A stretch of 64,000 bases of DNA from an uncultured Paracoccaceae bacterium. GTDB lineage: Bacteria; Pseudomonadota; Alphaproteobacteria; Rhodobacterales; Rhodobacteraceae. The notes below the pieces were generated by a model. It did no database searches, was not told the DNA's origin, and saw nothing but the letters and a program-made list of their open reading frames with translations. Location of the stretch: contig CANMQJ010000004.1 of the NCBI GenBank assembly GCA_947500005.1, positions 67,399-131,398 on the forward strand, in the 5' to 3' direction. Position 1 is the stretch's first letter. Each line of letters opens with the position of its first letter. This document shows, in pieces, positions 26,419 to 35,619 of the stretch. Both the position numbers and the translations under genes were made by a program.

Positions 26419-27705
26419 ATGACCGGCAGCCCGACGCTGCTTTACAGGATCTATCGCGGGGCCACGTCAGCGTTGGCCCCTTTTGCGTGGCGCGCGGTGC
26501 GGCGCAAGCTGGATGCGGCCGGAGTGCCCCCGGAACGGCAGCAGGAGCGGTTGGGTCATGCCACCCTTCCCCGTCCCGCGGGTCCGCTGATCTGGTTTCA
26601 TGCCGCCAGCGTGGGCGAGAGCCTGTCGGTGCTGTCGCTGATCGCCCGGCTGGGCGAGCGTCTGCCGGAGGCGGAATTCCTGATCACATCCGGCACGCCG
26701 ACATCCGCCGCGTTGCTGGAAAAGCGGATGCCACCGCGCTGCCGTCATCAATACCCGCCGCTCGACACCGGGGCGGCGGTGGCGCGCTTTCTGGATCACT
26801 GGCGGCCCGATGCGGGCATCTTCGTCGAAAGCGAGATCTGGCCGCGCACCATCGTCGAGGCGTCCGGGCGCGGGATTCCCCTGGCGTTGCTGAACGCCCG
26901 GCTCTCGGCACGCTCGGTGGAAGGGTGGAAGAAATGGCCCGACACCGCGCGTTTCGTGCTGGGACGGTTTACCCTGTTCGTCACGCAGAACGCACGGGTG
27001 GCCGAAGACCTGCGCGCGATGGGGGCCGATCCGGCCCGTGTGCGGCTAGGGTCCAACCTCAAGGCCAGTGCGGCCCCCCTTCCGGTGGACGCGGCGGCGC
27101 TGGAGGCGATGCGGGAACAGGTCGGCGCGCGCCCTGTCTGGATCGCAAGTTCGACCCATGAGGGCGAGGAAAGCCCCGTTCTGGAGGCACATCGACGGCT
27201 TCTGGCGCGGTTCCCGGATCTGCTGCTGGTGCTGGTCCCGCGCCATCCCGAGCGCGGCGACGCCGTCGAGGCGCTGGGCCATACCGCAGGGTTGAGCGTG
27301 GCCCGGCGCAGTCGCGGCGAGCCGGTCGCGGACGCCCAAGTCTACCTGGCCGATACGCTGGGCGAACTGGGGCTGTGGTATGCGCTCTCGCCGCTGGTCT
27401 TTCTGGGCGGGTCGCTGCGCGAGATCGGCGGGCACAACCCGTTCGAGCCTGCACAGGCGGGGGCGGCGGTGCTCACCGGGCCCGGAACCTACAATTTCAC
27501 CGAAACCTTCGGCCCGTTGATCACGCTGGGCGGTGCGGTCGAGGTCAGGGATGGCGAGGAACTGGGCCAGGCGGTCGCCCGCTGGCTGTCCGACGCCGAG
27601 GCTTTCGCGGCTGCGCGCGCGGCGGCGGGACGGTTCGTCACCCGGCAGGAGGACGCGCTGGAGGACGTGGTCGAGGCGCTGTGCGACAGTCTCGGGCTGG
27701 CGTGA
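26419..27705 (+). CDS. waaA: 3-deoxy-D-manno-octulosonic-acid (Kdo) transferase
   Basis: Predicted 428-aa inner-membrane GT30 enzyme that adds Kdo to lipid A. Seen: N-terminal anchor region LLYRIYRGATSALAPF, acceptor-domain IWFHAASVGESLS with the catalytic Glu, ESEIWPRTI, and nucleotide-domain GGSLREIGGHNPFEPA. The ATG begins one base after moaA, and the stop shares one base with the next gene (TGATG). Confidence 0.94.
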   Translation: MTGSPTLLYRIYRGATSALAPFAWRAVRRKLDAAGVPPERQQERLGHATLPRPAGPLIWFHAASVGESLSVLSLIARLGERLPEAEFLITSGTPTSAALLEKRMPPRCRHQYPPLDTGAAVARFLDHWRPDAGIFVESEIWPRTIVEASGRGIPLALLNARLSARSVEGWKKWPDTARFVLGRFTLFVTQNARVAEDLRAMGADPARVRLGSNLKASAAPLPVDAAALEAMREQVGARPVWIASSTHEGEESPVLEAHRRLLARFPDLLLVLVPRHPERGDAVEALGHTAGLSVARRSRGEPVADAQVYLADTLGELGLWYALSPLVFLGGSLREIGGHNPFEPAQAGAAVLTGPGTYNFTETFGPLITLGGAVEVRDGEELGQAVARWLSDAEAFAAARAAAGRFVTRQEDALEDVVEALCDSLGLA

Positions 27706-28751
27706 TGCCCGAGCTTTTCGTCACCAATTTCAACCGCAATTTCACCGGGGTCTCGGCCACCGCCGCGAACGTGATCCGCCAGCAGGCGCAGCGGCATGAC
27801 CTGCGGCTGGTGGGCCATCCCCTGCCCGGCTGCCCCGAACCGATCAGCCTGCGCGAGGCGCGCGCCTTGTCGCGCAAACCGCCCGAGGGACGATCGTTCT
27901 CCATCTGGCATGTGCGGCGCAATACCGAGATGCGCGCGGCGATCTGGGCGCGGGACGTTCTGCGCCTGCCCATCCGCATCGTCTTTACCTCTGCCGCGCA
28001 GCGGCGGCATTCGGCGCTGCCGCGCTGGCTGATCGGCCGCATGGATGCAGTGGTGGCCACGACCGAGGCGGCGGCGGGCTATGTGCCGCATGTCCGCGCG
28101 GTGGTGCCGCACGGGGTGGATTGCGCGCTGTTCCATCCCGCCGGGGACCGGGCTGCGGCCTGGGCGGCGCTGGGATATGGCGGCGAATTGGGCATTGCGA
28201 CAGTGGGCCGGATCCGGCCCGAGAAAGGCACGGATCTTTTCGTCGAGGCGATGCTGGAGCTGTTGCCGCAGGTTCCGGGCGCAACGGCCCTGGTGGTCGG
28301 TCGCGCGGCGCGCGAGCACGAGGGGTTCCTGCGCGACTTGAAACGGCGGATCGCGGCGGTCGGGCTTGAGAAGCGCATCCTCTTTCCCGGCGAGATCCCC
28401 GCCGCCCGCCTGCCCGCCCTCATGCGGGCGCTGTCGCTGGTGGTACAACTGCCGCGCTACGAGGGCTACGGGATGGTGCCGCTGGAGGGGATGGCCTCGG
28501 CCGTGCCCTTCGTGGGCAGCGGGGCGGGCTATTATCGGGCCTTCTCGGCGCAGGGGCGCTGCGGCACGGTGGTGCCGGTGGACGCGGCGGCGCAGGCCGG
28601 GCAGGCGGCGCTGGACCTGTTGCAGCCCGCCCGCCACACCGAGACCGCCCGCGCCGCCCGCGAGGTGGCCGAGGCGAGCTTCAGCGCGCGGGCCGAAGCG
28701 GACGGGATCGAGGCGGTCTACCGCGAGCTGTGGCAGGGTCCTGGCGCATAA
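27705..28751 (+). CDS. Glycosyltransferase family 1 (probable LPS core)
   Basis: Predicted 348-aa GT-B enzyme. Seen: ATVGRIRPEKGTDLFVEA, the domain-linking donor-site region and PRYEGYGMVPLEGMASAVPFVG with the GT4-type Glu-x7-Glu. It begins inside the waaA stop (TGATG), so it is translationally coupled to waaA; this argues for an LPS inner-core sugar transfer, as with LpcC-type mannosyltransferases in relatives. The sugar donor is not determined. Confidence 0.88.
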   Translation: MPELFVTNFNRNFTGVSATAANVIRQQAQRHDLRLVGHPLPGCPEPISLREARALSRKPPEGRSFSIWHVRRNTEMRAAIWARDVLRLPIRIVFTSAAQRRHSALPRWLIGRMDAVVATTEAAAGYVPHVRAVVPHGVDCALFHPAGDRAAAWAALGYGGELGIATVGRIRPEKGTDLFVEAMLELLPQVPGATALVVGRAAREHEGFLRDLKRRIAAVGLEKRILFPGEIPAARLPALMRALSLVVQLPRYEGYGMVPLEGMASAVPFVGSGAGYYRAFSAQGRCGTVVPVDAAAQAGQAALDLLQPARHTETARAAREVAEASFSARAEADGIEAVYRELWQGPGA

Positions 28752-28771
28752 CCCGCTCGCCGGCACCGGCG

Positions 28772-28799
28772 TTGACCGGGGATCGTTTGCCTGTACCCT
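28772..28799 (+). promoter_or_regulatory. Possible promoter of the cyclase/TPR gene
   Basis: TTGACC and TACCCT separated by 16 bp, 66 bp before the ATG. The -35 is good and the -10 weak. Confidence 0.3.
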
Positions 28800-28864
28800 G
28801 TGACTTCACGGCATCGCGACTGCGTCCGCATCTTGCGTGGCCGTTCGGAAGGATGCGCTGACCC

Positions 28865-30634
28865 ATGGATCGTCGCCTGACCACCATCGTCGCCGCCGAT
28901 GTCGTCGGATATTCGGCACTGATCGCCCGGGACGAGGAAGAAACGCTCGAACGCTTCCGGGCGATCCGCTGCGACATCGTCGATCCCGAACTGGAGGCGG
29001 CGGGCGGACGGATCTTCAAGACGATGGGCGATGGTCTTCTGATCGAATTCGCCTCTCCCGTGGCGGCGCTGCGTGCGGCGATCGCGGTGCAGCGCGCGAT
29101 GGCCGCACGCGATGAGATGGCCGACGCCGATCGTGCGATCCGCTTCCGGGTCGGCGTCAACCTGGGCGATGTGGTGGTGGATGGCGACGATATCCTCGGC
29201 GACGGGGTAAATATCGCCGCGCGCCTGGAAAGCCTCGCCCCACCCGGCGGCATATGCATTTCGCGCAGCGTCGAGGAGCAGGTGCGCGGCAAGATCGACG
29301 CCACGTTGGACCCGCTTGGCCCGCACCTGGTCAAGAACATTCCCCACCCCGTCGAGGTCTGGCAGATCAGGTTGACCCGCGAGCCCCCCGCCCCCAGGCC
29401 CGCGCGCTCGGAGCCGCCCGGCCTGGCTGTACTGCCCTTCGACAACATGTCCTCCGATCCCGACCAGGCCTTTCTTGCCGATGGCATCGTCGAGGATGTG
29501 ACGACCGAGTTGTCGCGCTTTCGGACGCTCAAGGTGGTGGCGCGCAATTCGGCCTTCTCGTTTCGCGGCGGCGCAACCGATATCCGCGCCATAGGGCGCG
29601 ACCTGGACGTGGCCTATGTGGTCGAAGGCTCGGTCCGGCGGGCGGGCGACCGGTTGCGGGTGACGGCGCAGTTGATCGAGACGGAAACCGGCGCGCATGT
29701 CTGGGCCGACCGCTGGGACCGCACCATGCAGGACCTGTTCGACGTGCAGGACGAACTGACCCGGGCCATCGTCACCGGGGTCGAACCGGAACTGGGCGCG
29801 CATGAACGCGCGGTTTCGCGCCGCAAACCCACCGACAACCTGACCGCTTGGGAGATGTGCAGCCGGGGCTTCGCGGAATTCGTGAAATACACCGATGCGG
29901 CCTATACCGAGGCGTTCGACCTCTATCATCGCGCCATCGCGGCCGACCCCGGTTTTGCCCTGCCACATGCGTATCTCGGGCGCTGGTACTGGGTGCAGAT
30001 CGTGACCGGACGCTCACGCGACGTGGCGGCCGATCTGCGCACCGGGATAACGCATGCCCGGCGCGCGGTCGAACTGGACGACCGGCTGGAACTGGCACAG
30101 GCGTCCCTGAGCGTGATGCTGGCGATGGCCGGACAGGAGCACGACGCCGCCCGCGTGCTGCTGGATGCGCGACGGATGAATCCCAACAACGCCATCCTGC
30201 ATTTCGCGCAGACCCATGCCTGCCTGTTCCAGCAGGACCCCGATTGCGACCTGATGGAACGCTCCGCGCGCGAGGCGATCCGCCTCAGCCCGCGTGACCC
30301 GCTGGCCTGGGGGTTCTGGTTCAACCTCGGCAATGCGTTGCTCTTTCGCAGCCGCGATCTGCTGGATCCCGAGGTCCGCGCCGCATTCGAAACCGCTGCG
30401 CGTCTGCCCAATGCCGATTACGTCTGCGCATTGGCACTGTCGCTGATCAAGATTGCATCCGGCGAAAACGAGGCCGCGCGCGCCGCGATACAAGACACCC
30501 TGGCCCGCTACCCGCGCCTCTCCGCGGCGACCATTCCGGATATGTTCCACTTCCCGATGTGGGCTGGACTCTACGTTCCGCTGATCGAGCAACACATGGA
30601 CAGGTTCATTGCCTTGGGCCTGCCGCGCGGCTGA
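28865..30634 (+). CDS. Class III adenylate/guanylate cyclase with TolB-like and TPR domains
   Basis: Predicted 589 aa. Residues 1-170 are a CHD cyclase domain with both metal-binding aspartates (Asp12, Asp56), the Lys before the second (Lys52) and the transition-state Asn/Arg in GDGVNIAARLE, so the catalytic set looks complete. A TolB-N/FlgO-like domain follows (PGLAVLPFDNMSSDPDQAFLADGIVEDV, about 185-310), then helical TPR-like repeats to the end. No membrane helix or signal is seen, so it should act in the cytoplasm. A likely cAMP-producing sensor; its stimulus is unknown. Confidence 0.9.
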   Translation: MDRRLTTIVAADVVGYSALIARDEEETLERFRAIRCDIVDPELEAAGGRIFKTMGDGLLIEFASPVAALRAAIAVQRAMAARDEMADADRAIRFRVGVNLGDVVVDGDDILGDGVNIAARLESLAPPGGICISRSVEEQVRGKIDATLDPLGPHLVKNIPHPVEVWQIRLTREPPAPRPARSEPPGLAVLPFDNMSSDPDQAFLADGIVEDVTTELSRFRTLKVVARNSAFSFRGGATDIRAIGRDLDVAYVVEGSVRRAGDRLRVTAQLIETETGAHVWADRWDRTMQDLFDVQDELTRAIVTGVEPELGAHERAVSRRKPTDNLTAWEMCSRGFAEFVKYTDAAYTEAFDLYHRAIAADPGFALPHAYLGRWYWVQIVTGRSRDVAADLRTGITHARRAVELDDRLELAQASLSVMLAMAGQEHDAARVLLDARRMNPNNAILHFAQTHACLFQQDPDCDLMERSAREAIRLSPRDPLAWGFWFNLGNALLFRSRDLLDPEVRAAFETAARLPNADYVCALALSLIKIASGENEAARAAIQDTLARYPRLSAATIPDMFHFPMWAGLYVPLIEQHMDRFIALGLPRG

Positions 30635-30690
30635 CCCGGTATCTGCTCCGGCTGGAACCCTTTCCGGGTGAACTGACCCTGCGGGTCGGG

Positions 30691-30709
30691 AGGGGGCCGC
30701 AAGCCCCCT
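30691..30709. terminator. Hairpin between convergent cyclase and amidohydrolase genes
   Basis: AGGGGGC and GCCCCCT pair around CGCAA, midway between two converging stops; no T-run on the plus strand. Confidence 0.5.
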
Positions 30710-30723
30710 TCCGCTTGGCGGCG

Positions 30724-31887
30724 TCAGGCCGCCGGCATCCGCTTCTCGACGATCTCGGCCCACCACGAGCAGCCTGCCGGGATGGCCTCGTCGTTGAAAT
30801 TGTACTCGGGGTGGTGGACCATCGCGGTGTCGCCATTTCCGACAAGGATATAGGCGCCGGGGCGTTCCTCGAGCATGAAGGCGAAATCCTCGCCGCCCAT
30901 CACTAGCGGCGCGTCATCGCACTGGCCGGAAACGGCGCGCGCGACCTCGGCTGCGAACTCGGTCTGCTCGTCGCTGTTGACCATCACCGGGTAACCGCGG
31001 TGATAGGTAACGTCGACCGTGCCACCGAAGGTGGTGGCGATGCCGTCGCAGATCTCCTTGATCCGCTTCTCGGCGAGATCGCGCATCTCTTTCGACATGG
31101 TGCGCACGGTGCCCTTCATCTGCACGCGCTGCGGGATGACGTTGAACGCCTTGGACGAAGTCTCGAAGGAGGTGACCGAGACCACGACCTGATCGACCGG
31201 GTCGGCATTGCGGCTGGCGATGGTCTGCAGCGCGAGCACGGCCTGCGCGGACATCACGGTGGTATCGACCGTCTCATGCGGCTTGGCGGCATGGCCGCCG
31301 CGCCCCTCGAAGGTGATGTCGAACTGGTCGGTGGCGGCGAAGAAGGCGCCGGGACGGATGGCGAAGCTGCCCACCGGGCGGCCGGGCCAGTTGTGCATGC
31401 CGTAAACTTCCTGAATGCCCCAACGCTCCATCAGCCCGTCATCGCACATCTCCTTGCCGCCGCCGCCGCCTTCCTCGGCGGGCTGGAAGATCACCACGAC
31501 CGTGCCGTCGAAATTGCGCGTCTCGGCCAGGTATTGCGCGGCGCCCAGCAGCATGGCGGTGTGTCCGTCATGGCCACAGGCGTGCATCGCGCCGGGCGTC
31601 TTGGAGGCATAGTCCACCCCGGTCTGCTCGTGAATGGGCAGCGCATCCATGTCGGCGCGCAGGCCGATCACCTTGCCGCTGCCGTTCGACTTGCCGCGGA
31701 TCACGCCCACGACGCCGGTCCGGCCGATGCCGGTCACCACCTCGTCGCAGCCGAAGGCCTTGAGCTTTTCCTCGACCAGCGCGCTGGTTCGGTGGGTGTC
31801 GAACAGGATCTCGGGGTTTTCGTGGATGTCGCGGCGCCAGGCGGTGATCTCGTCCTGAAGCTCGGCGAAACGGTTCTTTACGGGCAT
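30724..31887 (-). CDS. M20D amidohydrolase, copy 3 of tandem array
   Basis: Predicted 387-aa cytoplasmic metallopeptidase of the hippurate hydrolase/IAA-amino-acid hydrolase type, which cleaves N-acyl or N-aroyl amino acids. Metal ligands are visible in HACGHDGH, PAEEGG, MHNWPG and MVHHPEY. The dimerisation lid begins RGGHAAKPHETVDTT. AAGGAG precedes the ATG. The protein is very similar along its length to the next two upstream genes, so these arose by tandem duplication. A 53-bp gap separates it from copy 2. Confidence 0.9.
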   Translation of the reverse strand: MPVKNRFAELQDEITAWRRDIHENPEILFDTHRTSALVEEKLKAFGCDEVVTGIGRTGVVGVIRGKSNGSGKVIGLRADMDALPIHEQTGVDYASKTPGAMHACGHDGHTAMLLGAAQYLAETRNFDGTVVVIFQPAEEGGGGGKEMCDDGLMERWGIQEVYGMHNWPGRPVGSFAIRPGAFFAATDQFDITFEGRGGHAAKPHETVDTTVMSAQAVLALQTIASRNADPVDQVVVSVTSFETSSKAFNVIPQRVQMKGTVRTMSKEMRDLAEKRIKEICDGIATTFGGTVDVTYHRGYPVMVNSDEQTEFAAEVARAVSGQCDDAPLVMGGEDFAFMLEERPGAYILVGNGDTAMVHHPEYNFNDEAIPAGCSWWAEIVEKRMPAA

Positions 31888-31940
31888 TGATGCTCTCCTT
31901 GTTGACGGGTAGGCCCCTTGGCGCGGGGGCGCGATCTGGG

Positions 31941-33104
31941 TCAGGCGACGGGCATCCGCCGCTCGACCATTTCGGCGAACCACGAGCATCCCACTGGGAT
32001 GATCTCGTCGTTGAAATCGTATTCGGGATGGTGGAGCCCGGCGCTGGGTCCGTTGCCCAGCTGGATGAAGGCGCCGGGACGCTCCTCGAGCATGAACGAG
32101 AAATCCTCGCCCCCCATCACCATCGGCGCCAGCCCGCAGCTGCCGCCGACCGAGATCGCGGCCGCCTCGGCATGGCGGGTCGGCTCCTCGGCATTGATCG
32201 TGACCGGGACGCCGTGGGTATAGCTCACCTCGGCGCGGCCGCCGAAGCTGGCGGCGATGCCGTGGGCCATTTCGGTCAGTCGTCGCTCGATCATCGCGCG
32301 CATCTCGTTCGAGTGGGTCCGGACCGTGCCGCGCAGGCGGGCGGATTGCGGGATCACGTTGAAGGCGTTGGACGAGGTCTCGACCGAGGTGACGGAGAGC
32401 ACGCCCTGCGCCACCGGATCGGCATTTCGCGCAACGATGGTTTGCAGCGCGACGATGAGCTGCGCGAGCATGACGGTGGTGTCCACCACCTCCTGCGGCT
32501 TGGCGGCATGGCCGCCGCGTCCTTCGAGGCGGATGTCGAACTCGTCGGCGGCGGCCAGAAGCGGGCCGGGCCTGATCGCGAACTGCCCCGTGGGCAGGCC
32601 GGGGACATTGTGCATGGCATAGACTTCCTGGATGCCGAAGCGGTCCATCAGCCCGTCGTCGCACATCGCCTTGGCGCCGTTGCCGCCCTCCTCGGCGGGC
32701 TGAAAGATCACCACGGCGGTGCCGTCGAAATTGCGCGTCTCGGCCAGGTATTTCGCCGCGCCCAGCACCATCGCCGTGTGACCGTCATGGCCGCAGGCAT
32801 GCATCGCACCGGGGGTTTTCGAGGCATAGTCGCGCCCCGTCTGTTCGTGGATCGGCAGCGCGTCCATGTCGGCGCGCAGCCCGATCACGCGGCCCGCGCT
32901 GTCCGCGCGCCCCCTGATGACGCCCACGACTCCGGTGCGGCCGATGCCGGTCACCACCTCGTCGCAGCCGAATTCGCGCAGCTTCTCGGCCACAAGCGCC
33001 GCGGTGCGGTGCGTCTCGTAGAGGATCTCCGGGTTCTCATGGATGTCACGGCGCCAGCCGGTGATCTCGTCATGCATTTCCGCAAGGCGATTTCGAATGG
33101 GCAT
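31941..33104 (-). CDS. M20D amidohydrolase, copy 2 of tandem array
   Basis: Predicted 387 aa, same length as copy 3. It begins MPIRNRLAEMHDEITGW like its neighbours, with metal motifs HACGHDGH, PAEEGG, MHNVPG and LHHPEY intact. The start has GAAGGAG 7 nt upstream; the longer open frame is only antiframe of copy 1. Eleven bases separate it from copy 1. Retention of all catalytic residues suggests each copy has its own acyl-amino-acid preference. Confidence 0.9.
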   Translation of the reverse strand: MPIRNRLAEMHDEITGWRRDIHENPEILYETHRTAALVAEKLREFGCDEVVTGIGRTGVVGVIRGRADSAGRVIGLRADMDALPIHEQTGRDYASKTPGAMHACGHDGHTAMVLGAAKYLAETRNFDGTAVVIFQPAEEGGNGAKAMCDDGLMDRFGIQEVYAMHNVPGLPTGQFAIRPGPLLAAADEFDIRLEGRGGHAAKPQEVVDTTVMLAQLIVALQTIVARNADPVAQGVLSVTSVETSSNAFNVIPQSARLRGTVRTHSNEMRAMIERRLTEMAHGIAASFGGRAEVSYTHGVPVTINAEEPTRHAEAAAISVGGSCGLAPMVMGGEDFSFMLEERPGAFIQLGNGPSAGLHHPEYDFNDEIIPVGCSWFAEMVERRMPVA

Positions 33105-33115
33105 CGGGATCTCCT

Positions 33116-34282
33116 TCAGGCGGCGGGCATGCGGCGTTCGACAAGTTCGGCGAACCACGAACAGCCCAGCGGGATCGCCTCGTCGTCGAAGACGTAAGCG
33201 GGGTGGTGGCACATGGCCGTGTCGCCATTGCCGAGGAAGACATAGGCCCCCGGCCGCGCCTCGAGCATGTAGGCGAAATCCTCGGACGGCATGATGGGCG
33301 GGGTTTCGGGATCGACGTCGGGGGTGACCGCCCGGGCCGCATCGATGGCATGGGCGGTCTCGTCCTCGGTATTGACCGTCACCGGGTAGCCCGGCATCCA
33401 CTTGACCTCGGCCCTGGCCCCGAAGGCCGAGGCGGTATCCTCGGCCACGCGGCGCACGCGTTCCTCGGCCAGCGCGCGCATGTCCGGGTCAAGCGTGCGC
33501 ACCGTCCCCTCGAGCCGCGCGGTATGGGCGATCACGTTCGAGGCGTTGCTGTCGGTGTTGAACGTGCCAACGGTGAGCACCACGCGCTTGATCGGGTCCA
33601 CGTTGCGCGACACGATCGTGTGCAGCGACACGACGATCTGCGAGGCCACCAGCGTGGTGTCGATGGCGTTGTGCGGGGCCGCGGCATGGCCGCCCTTGCC
33701 GGTCACCACGATCTCGAACTCGTCGGAACTGGCTAGCAGCGGGCCGGGGCGCGCGGCGATCTGGCCGACGGGCAGGCCCGGCATGTTGTGCAGGCCGTAA
33801 ACCTCCTGGATGTTCCAGCGATCCATCACCCCGTCATCGACCATCGCCTTGCCGCCCGCGCCCCCCTCTTCGGCGGGCTGGAAGAGCAGCACCACGGTAC
33901 CGTCGAAATTGCGTGTCTCGGAGAGGTACTTGGCCGCGCCCAGCAGGATCGAGGTATGCCCGTCATGACCGCAGGCATGCATCTTGCCCGGCACGGTCGA
34001 GGCATAGTCGACGCCCGAGGCCTCGGTGATCGGCAGCGCATCCATGTCGGCGCGCAGCCCGATCACGCGGCCCCTGGTGTCGGTCTTGCCCTTGATCACC
34101 GCAACGACGCCGGTGCGGCCGATGCCGGGGGTGATCTCGTCCACGCCGAACTCCCCGAGGCGCTCCTGCACGAAACCGGCGGTTTCGTGGACGTCGTAGA
34201 GAAGTTCCGGATGGGCATGGAGATGGCGGCGCCAGCCGGTGATCTCGTCATGCATTTCGGCGAATCGGTTCTTGATCGGCAT
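33116..34282 (-). CDS. M20D amidohydrolase, copy 1 of tandem array
   Basis: Predicted 388 aa and first of the three in transcription order. Metal motifs are HACGHDGH, PAEEGG, LHNMPG and CHHPAY. It is the most diverged copy: the late motif is MPSEDFAYM where the others have MGGEDF. Length and N-terminus (MPIKNRFAEMHDEITGW) match. It follows the ArgE-type gene by 46 bp on the same strand, so all four deacylases may form one transcript. Confidence 0.9.
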   Translation of the reverse strand: MPIKNRFAEMHDEITGWRRHLHAHPELLYDVHETAGFVQERLGEFGVDEITPGIGRTGVVAVIKGKTDTRGRVIGLRADMDALPITEASGVDYASTVPGKMHACGHDGHTSILLGAAKYLSETRNFDGTVVLLFQPAEEGGAGGKAMVDDGVMDRWNIQEVYGLHNMPGLPVGQIAARPGPLLASSDEFEIVVTGKGGHAAAPHNAIDTTLVASQIVVSLHTIVSRNVDPIKRVVLTVGTFNTDSNASNVIAHTARLEGTVRTLDPDMRALAEERVRRVAEDTASAFGARAEVKWMPGYPVTVNTEDETAHAIDAARAVTPDVDPETPPIMPSEDFAYMLEARPGAYVFLGNGDTAMCHHPAYVFDDEAIPLGCSWFAELVERRMPAA

Positions 34283-34328
34283 CCCGGGTCCTCTCCTGTC
34301 TGTCAGCGCCTGTTCGAGATGCCCCGCC

Positions 34329-35495
34329 TCATGCCGACAATCTTTCCACCAATCGCCGCATGAAGGCGTGGCCGGCCTCGAACTGCGCCACGGTTATGTA
34401 TTCGTTGGGCTGATGGGCCTGGGCTATGTCGCCGGGGCCGCAGACCACGGCGGAATAGCCCGCCTCCTGGAACTGTCCCGCCTCGGTGCCGTAGCTGACC
34501 ACGTTGGAGCCGTTGTCGCCGGTGATCGCGCGCACCAGCGCCTCGGCCTCTCCCTCCTCCTCGGGTTGCAGGGCGGGCACGCGAAAGCGCTGGTCGAGCT
34601 CGATCCGGGCCTCCGGGTGTGCGGCCTGCATCCGTGCCTCGACCTCGCGCACCTCGGCGAAATAGGCGTCGCGCCACTGGTCGGGGTCCTCGCCGGGGAC
34701 AACGCGGAAATCCATCGCGAACCAGCAGTCCTTGGCAGTGATGTTATGCGCGGTGCCGCCGGTGATCTGGCCCACATGGCAGGTTGTGAAGGGCGGATCG
34801 AACATCGCGGCCAGGTCGGATGGCTCGGCCGCCATGTTCTCGGCGTTGCGCTTGTTGGCCCAGTGGATCAGCGGCGCGGCGGACATGATGGCGTTGACAC
34901 CCGTGTGCATGATCGAGCTGTGGACTTCGAAGCCCACGACATGGGTGTCATAGCCGAAACCGCCCTTGTGACCGGTAACGGCCTTCATCATCGAAGGTTC
35001 GCCCACGATCACCGCCGACCCCTTGGGAAGGACCGGCTGCATCGCCTCGATCATCGGCGGCGCGCCGGTGCAGCCCACCTCCTCGTCGAAGCTGAGCGCC
35101 AGTTGCAGGGGCCGCTTGACGCCCGCGTGATGCGCCTCGACCAGGGCCCAGATCGCCAGCGCGTCGAACCCCTTCATGTCGCAGGTGCCGCGACCGTAGA
35201 GCTTGCCGTCGCGCTCGACCACCTCGAACGGGTCGCTGTCCCATGGCTGGCCATCCACCGGCACCACGTCGGTATGGCCCGAGAGGACGATGGCGCCTTC
35301 CTCCCAGGGGCCGACATGGGCGAAGAGCGCGGCCTTGTGCGGCTGGTCCGGGTCGGGCCAGCGATGCGCCTCGATCCCGTGACTGGCAAGATAGGCCTCG
35401 ACCCAGTCGATCAGCGGCAGGTTGCTGTCCCGGCTCACCGTCGGGAAAGAGACCAGCCTGGCCATGAGATCCCGCGGGGAAAATCGTTCGGTCAT
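34329..35495 (-). CDS. argE: Acetylornithine deacetylase-type M20A metallopeptidase
   Basis: Predicted 388 aa. M20A motifs are visible: SGHTDVVPVDG, GRGTCDMKGF, FDEEVGCTG (catalytic Glu pair) and the late YGTEAGQFQ and CGPGDIAQAHQPNEY. This best fits ArgE, which removes acetyl from N-acetylornithine in arginine synthesis, though related deacylases share the pattern. AAAGGA lies 5 nt before the ATG. It heads the run of M20D genes and is divergent from the PRC-barrel gene. Confidence 0.85.
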   Translation of the reverse strand: MTERFSPRDLMARLVSFPTVSRDSNLPLIDWVEAYLASHGIEAHRWPDPDQPHKAALFAHVGPWEEGAIVLSGHTDVVPVDGQPWDSDPFEVVERDGKLYGRGTCDMKGFDALAIWALVEAHHAGVKRPLQLALSFDEEVGCTGAPPMIEAMQPVLPKGSAVIVGEPSMMKAVTGHKGGFGYDTHVVGFEVHSSIMHTGVNAIMSAAPLIHWANKRNAENMAAEPSDLAAMFDPPFTTCHVGQITGGTAHNITAKDCWFAMDFRVVPGEDPDQWRDAYFAEVREVEARMQAAHPEARIELDQRFRVPALQPEEEGEAEALVRAITGDNGSNVVSYGTEAGQFQEAGYSAVVCGPGDIAQAHQPNEYITVAQFEAGHAFMRRLVERLSA

Positions 35496-35559
35496 GGAAT
35501 CCTTTCTGGCGACCGCGCAAGGGGCGCGGGCCTCATCGAGATAAAGCAAAGGATGTCGG

Positions 35560-35584
35560 GGAACAATCCTCCAGGCGCCACGTT
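35560..35584 (+). promoter_or_regulatory. EcfG-type general stress promoter
   Basis: GGAAC (35560-35564), 16-bp spacer, CGTT (35581-35584): an exact match to the alphaproteobacterial general-stress sigma consensus, 35 bp before the PRC-barrel ATG. Confidence 0.7.
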
Positions 35585-35619
35585 GAGACCTCGACACACA
35601 CGGAAGAAAGGATACCGTA

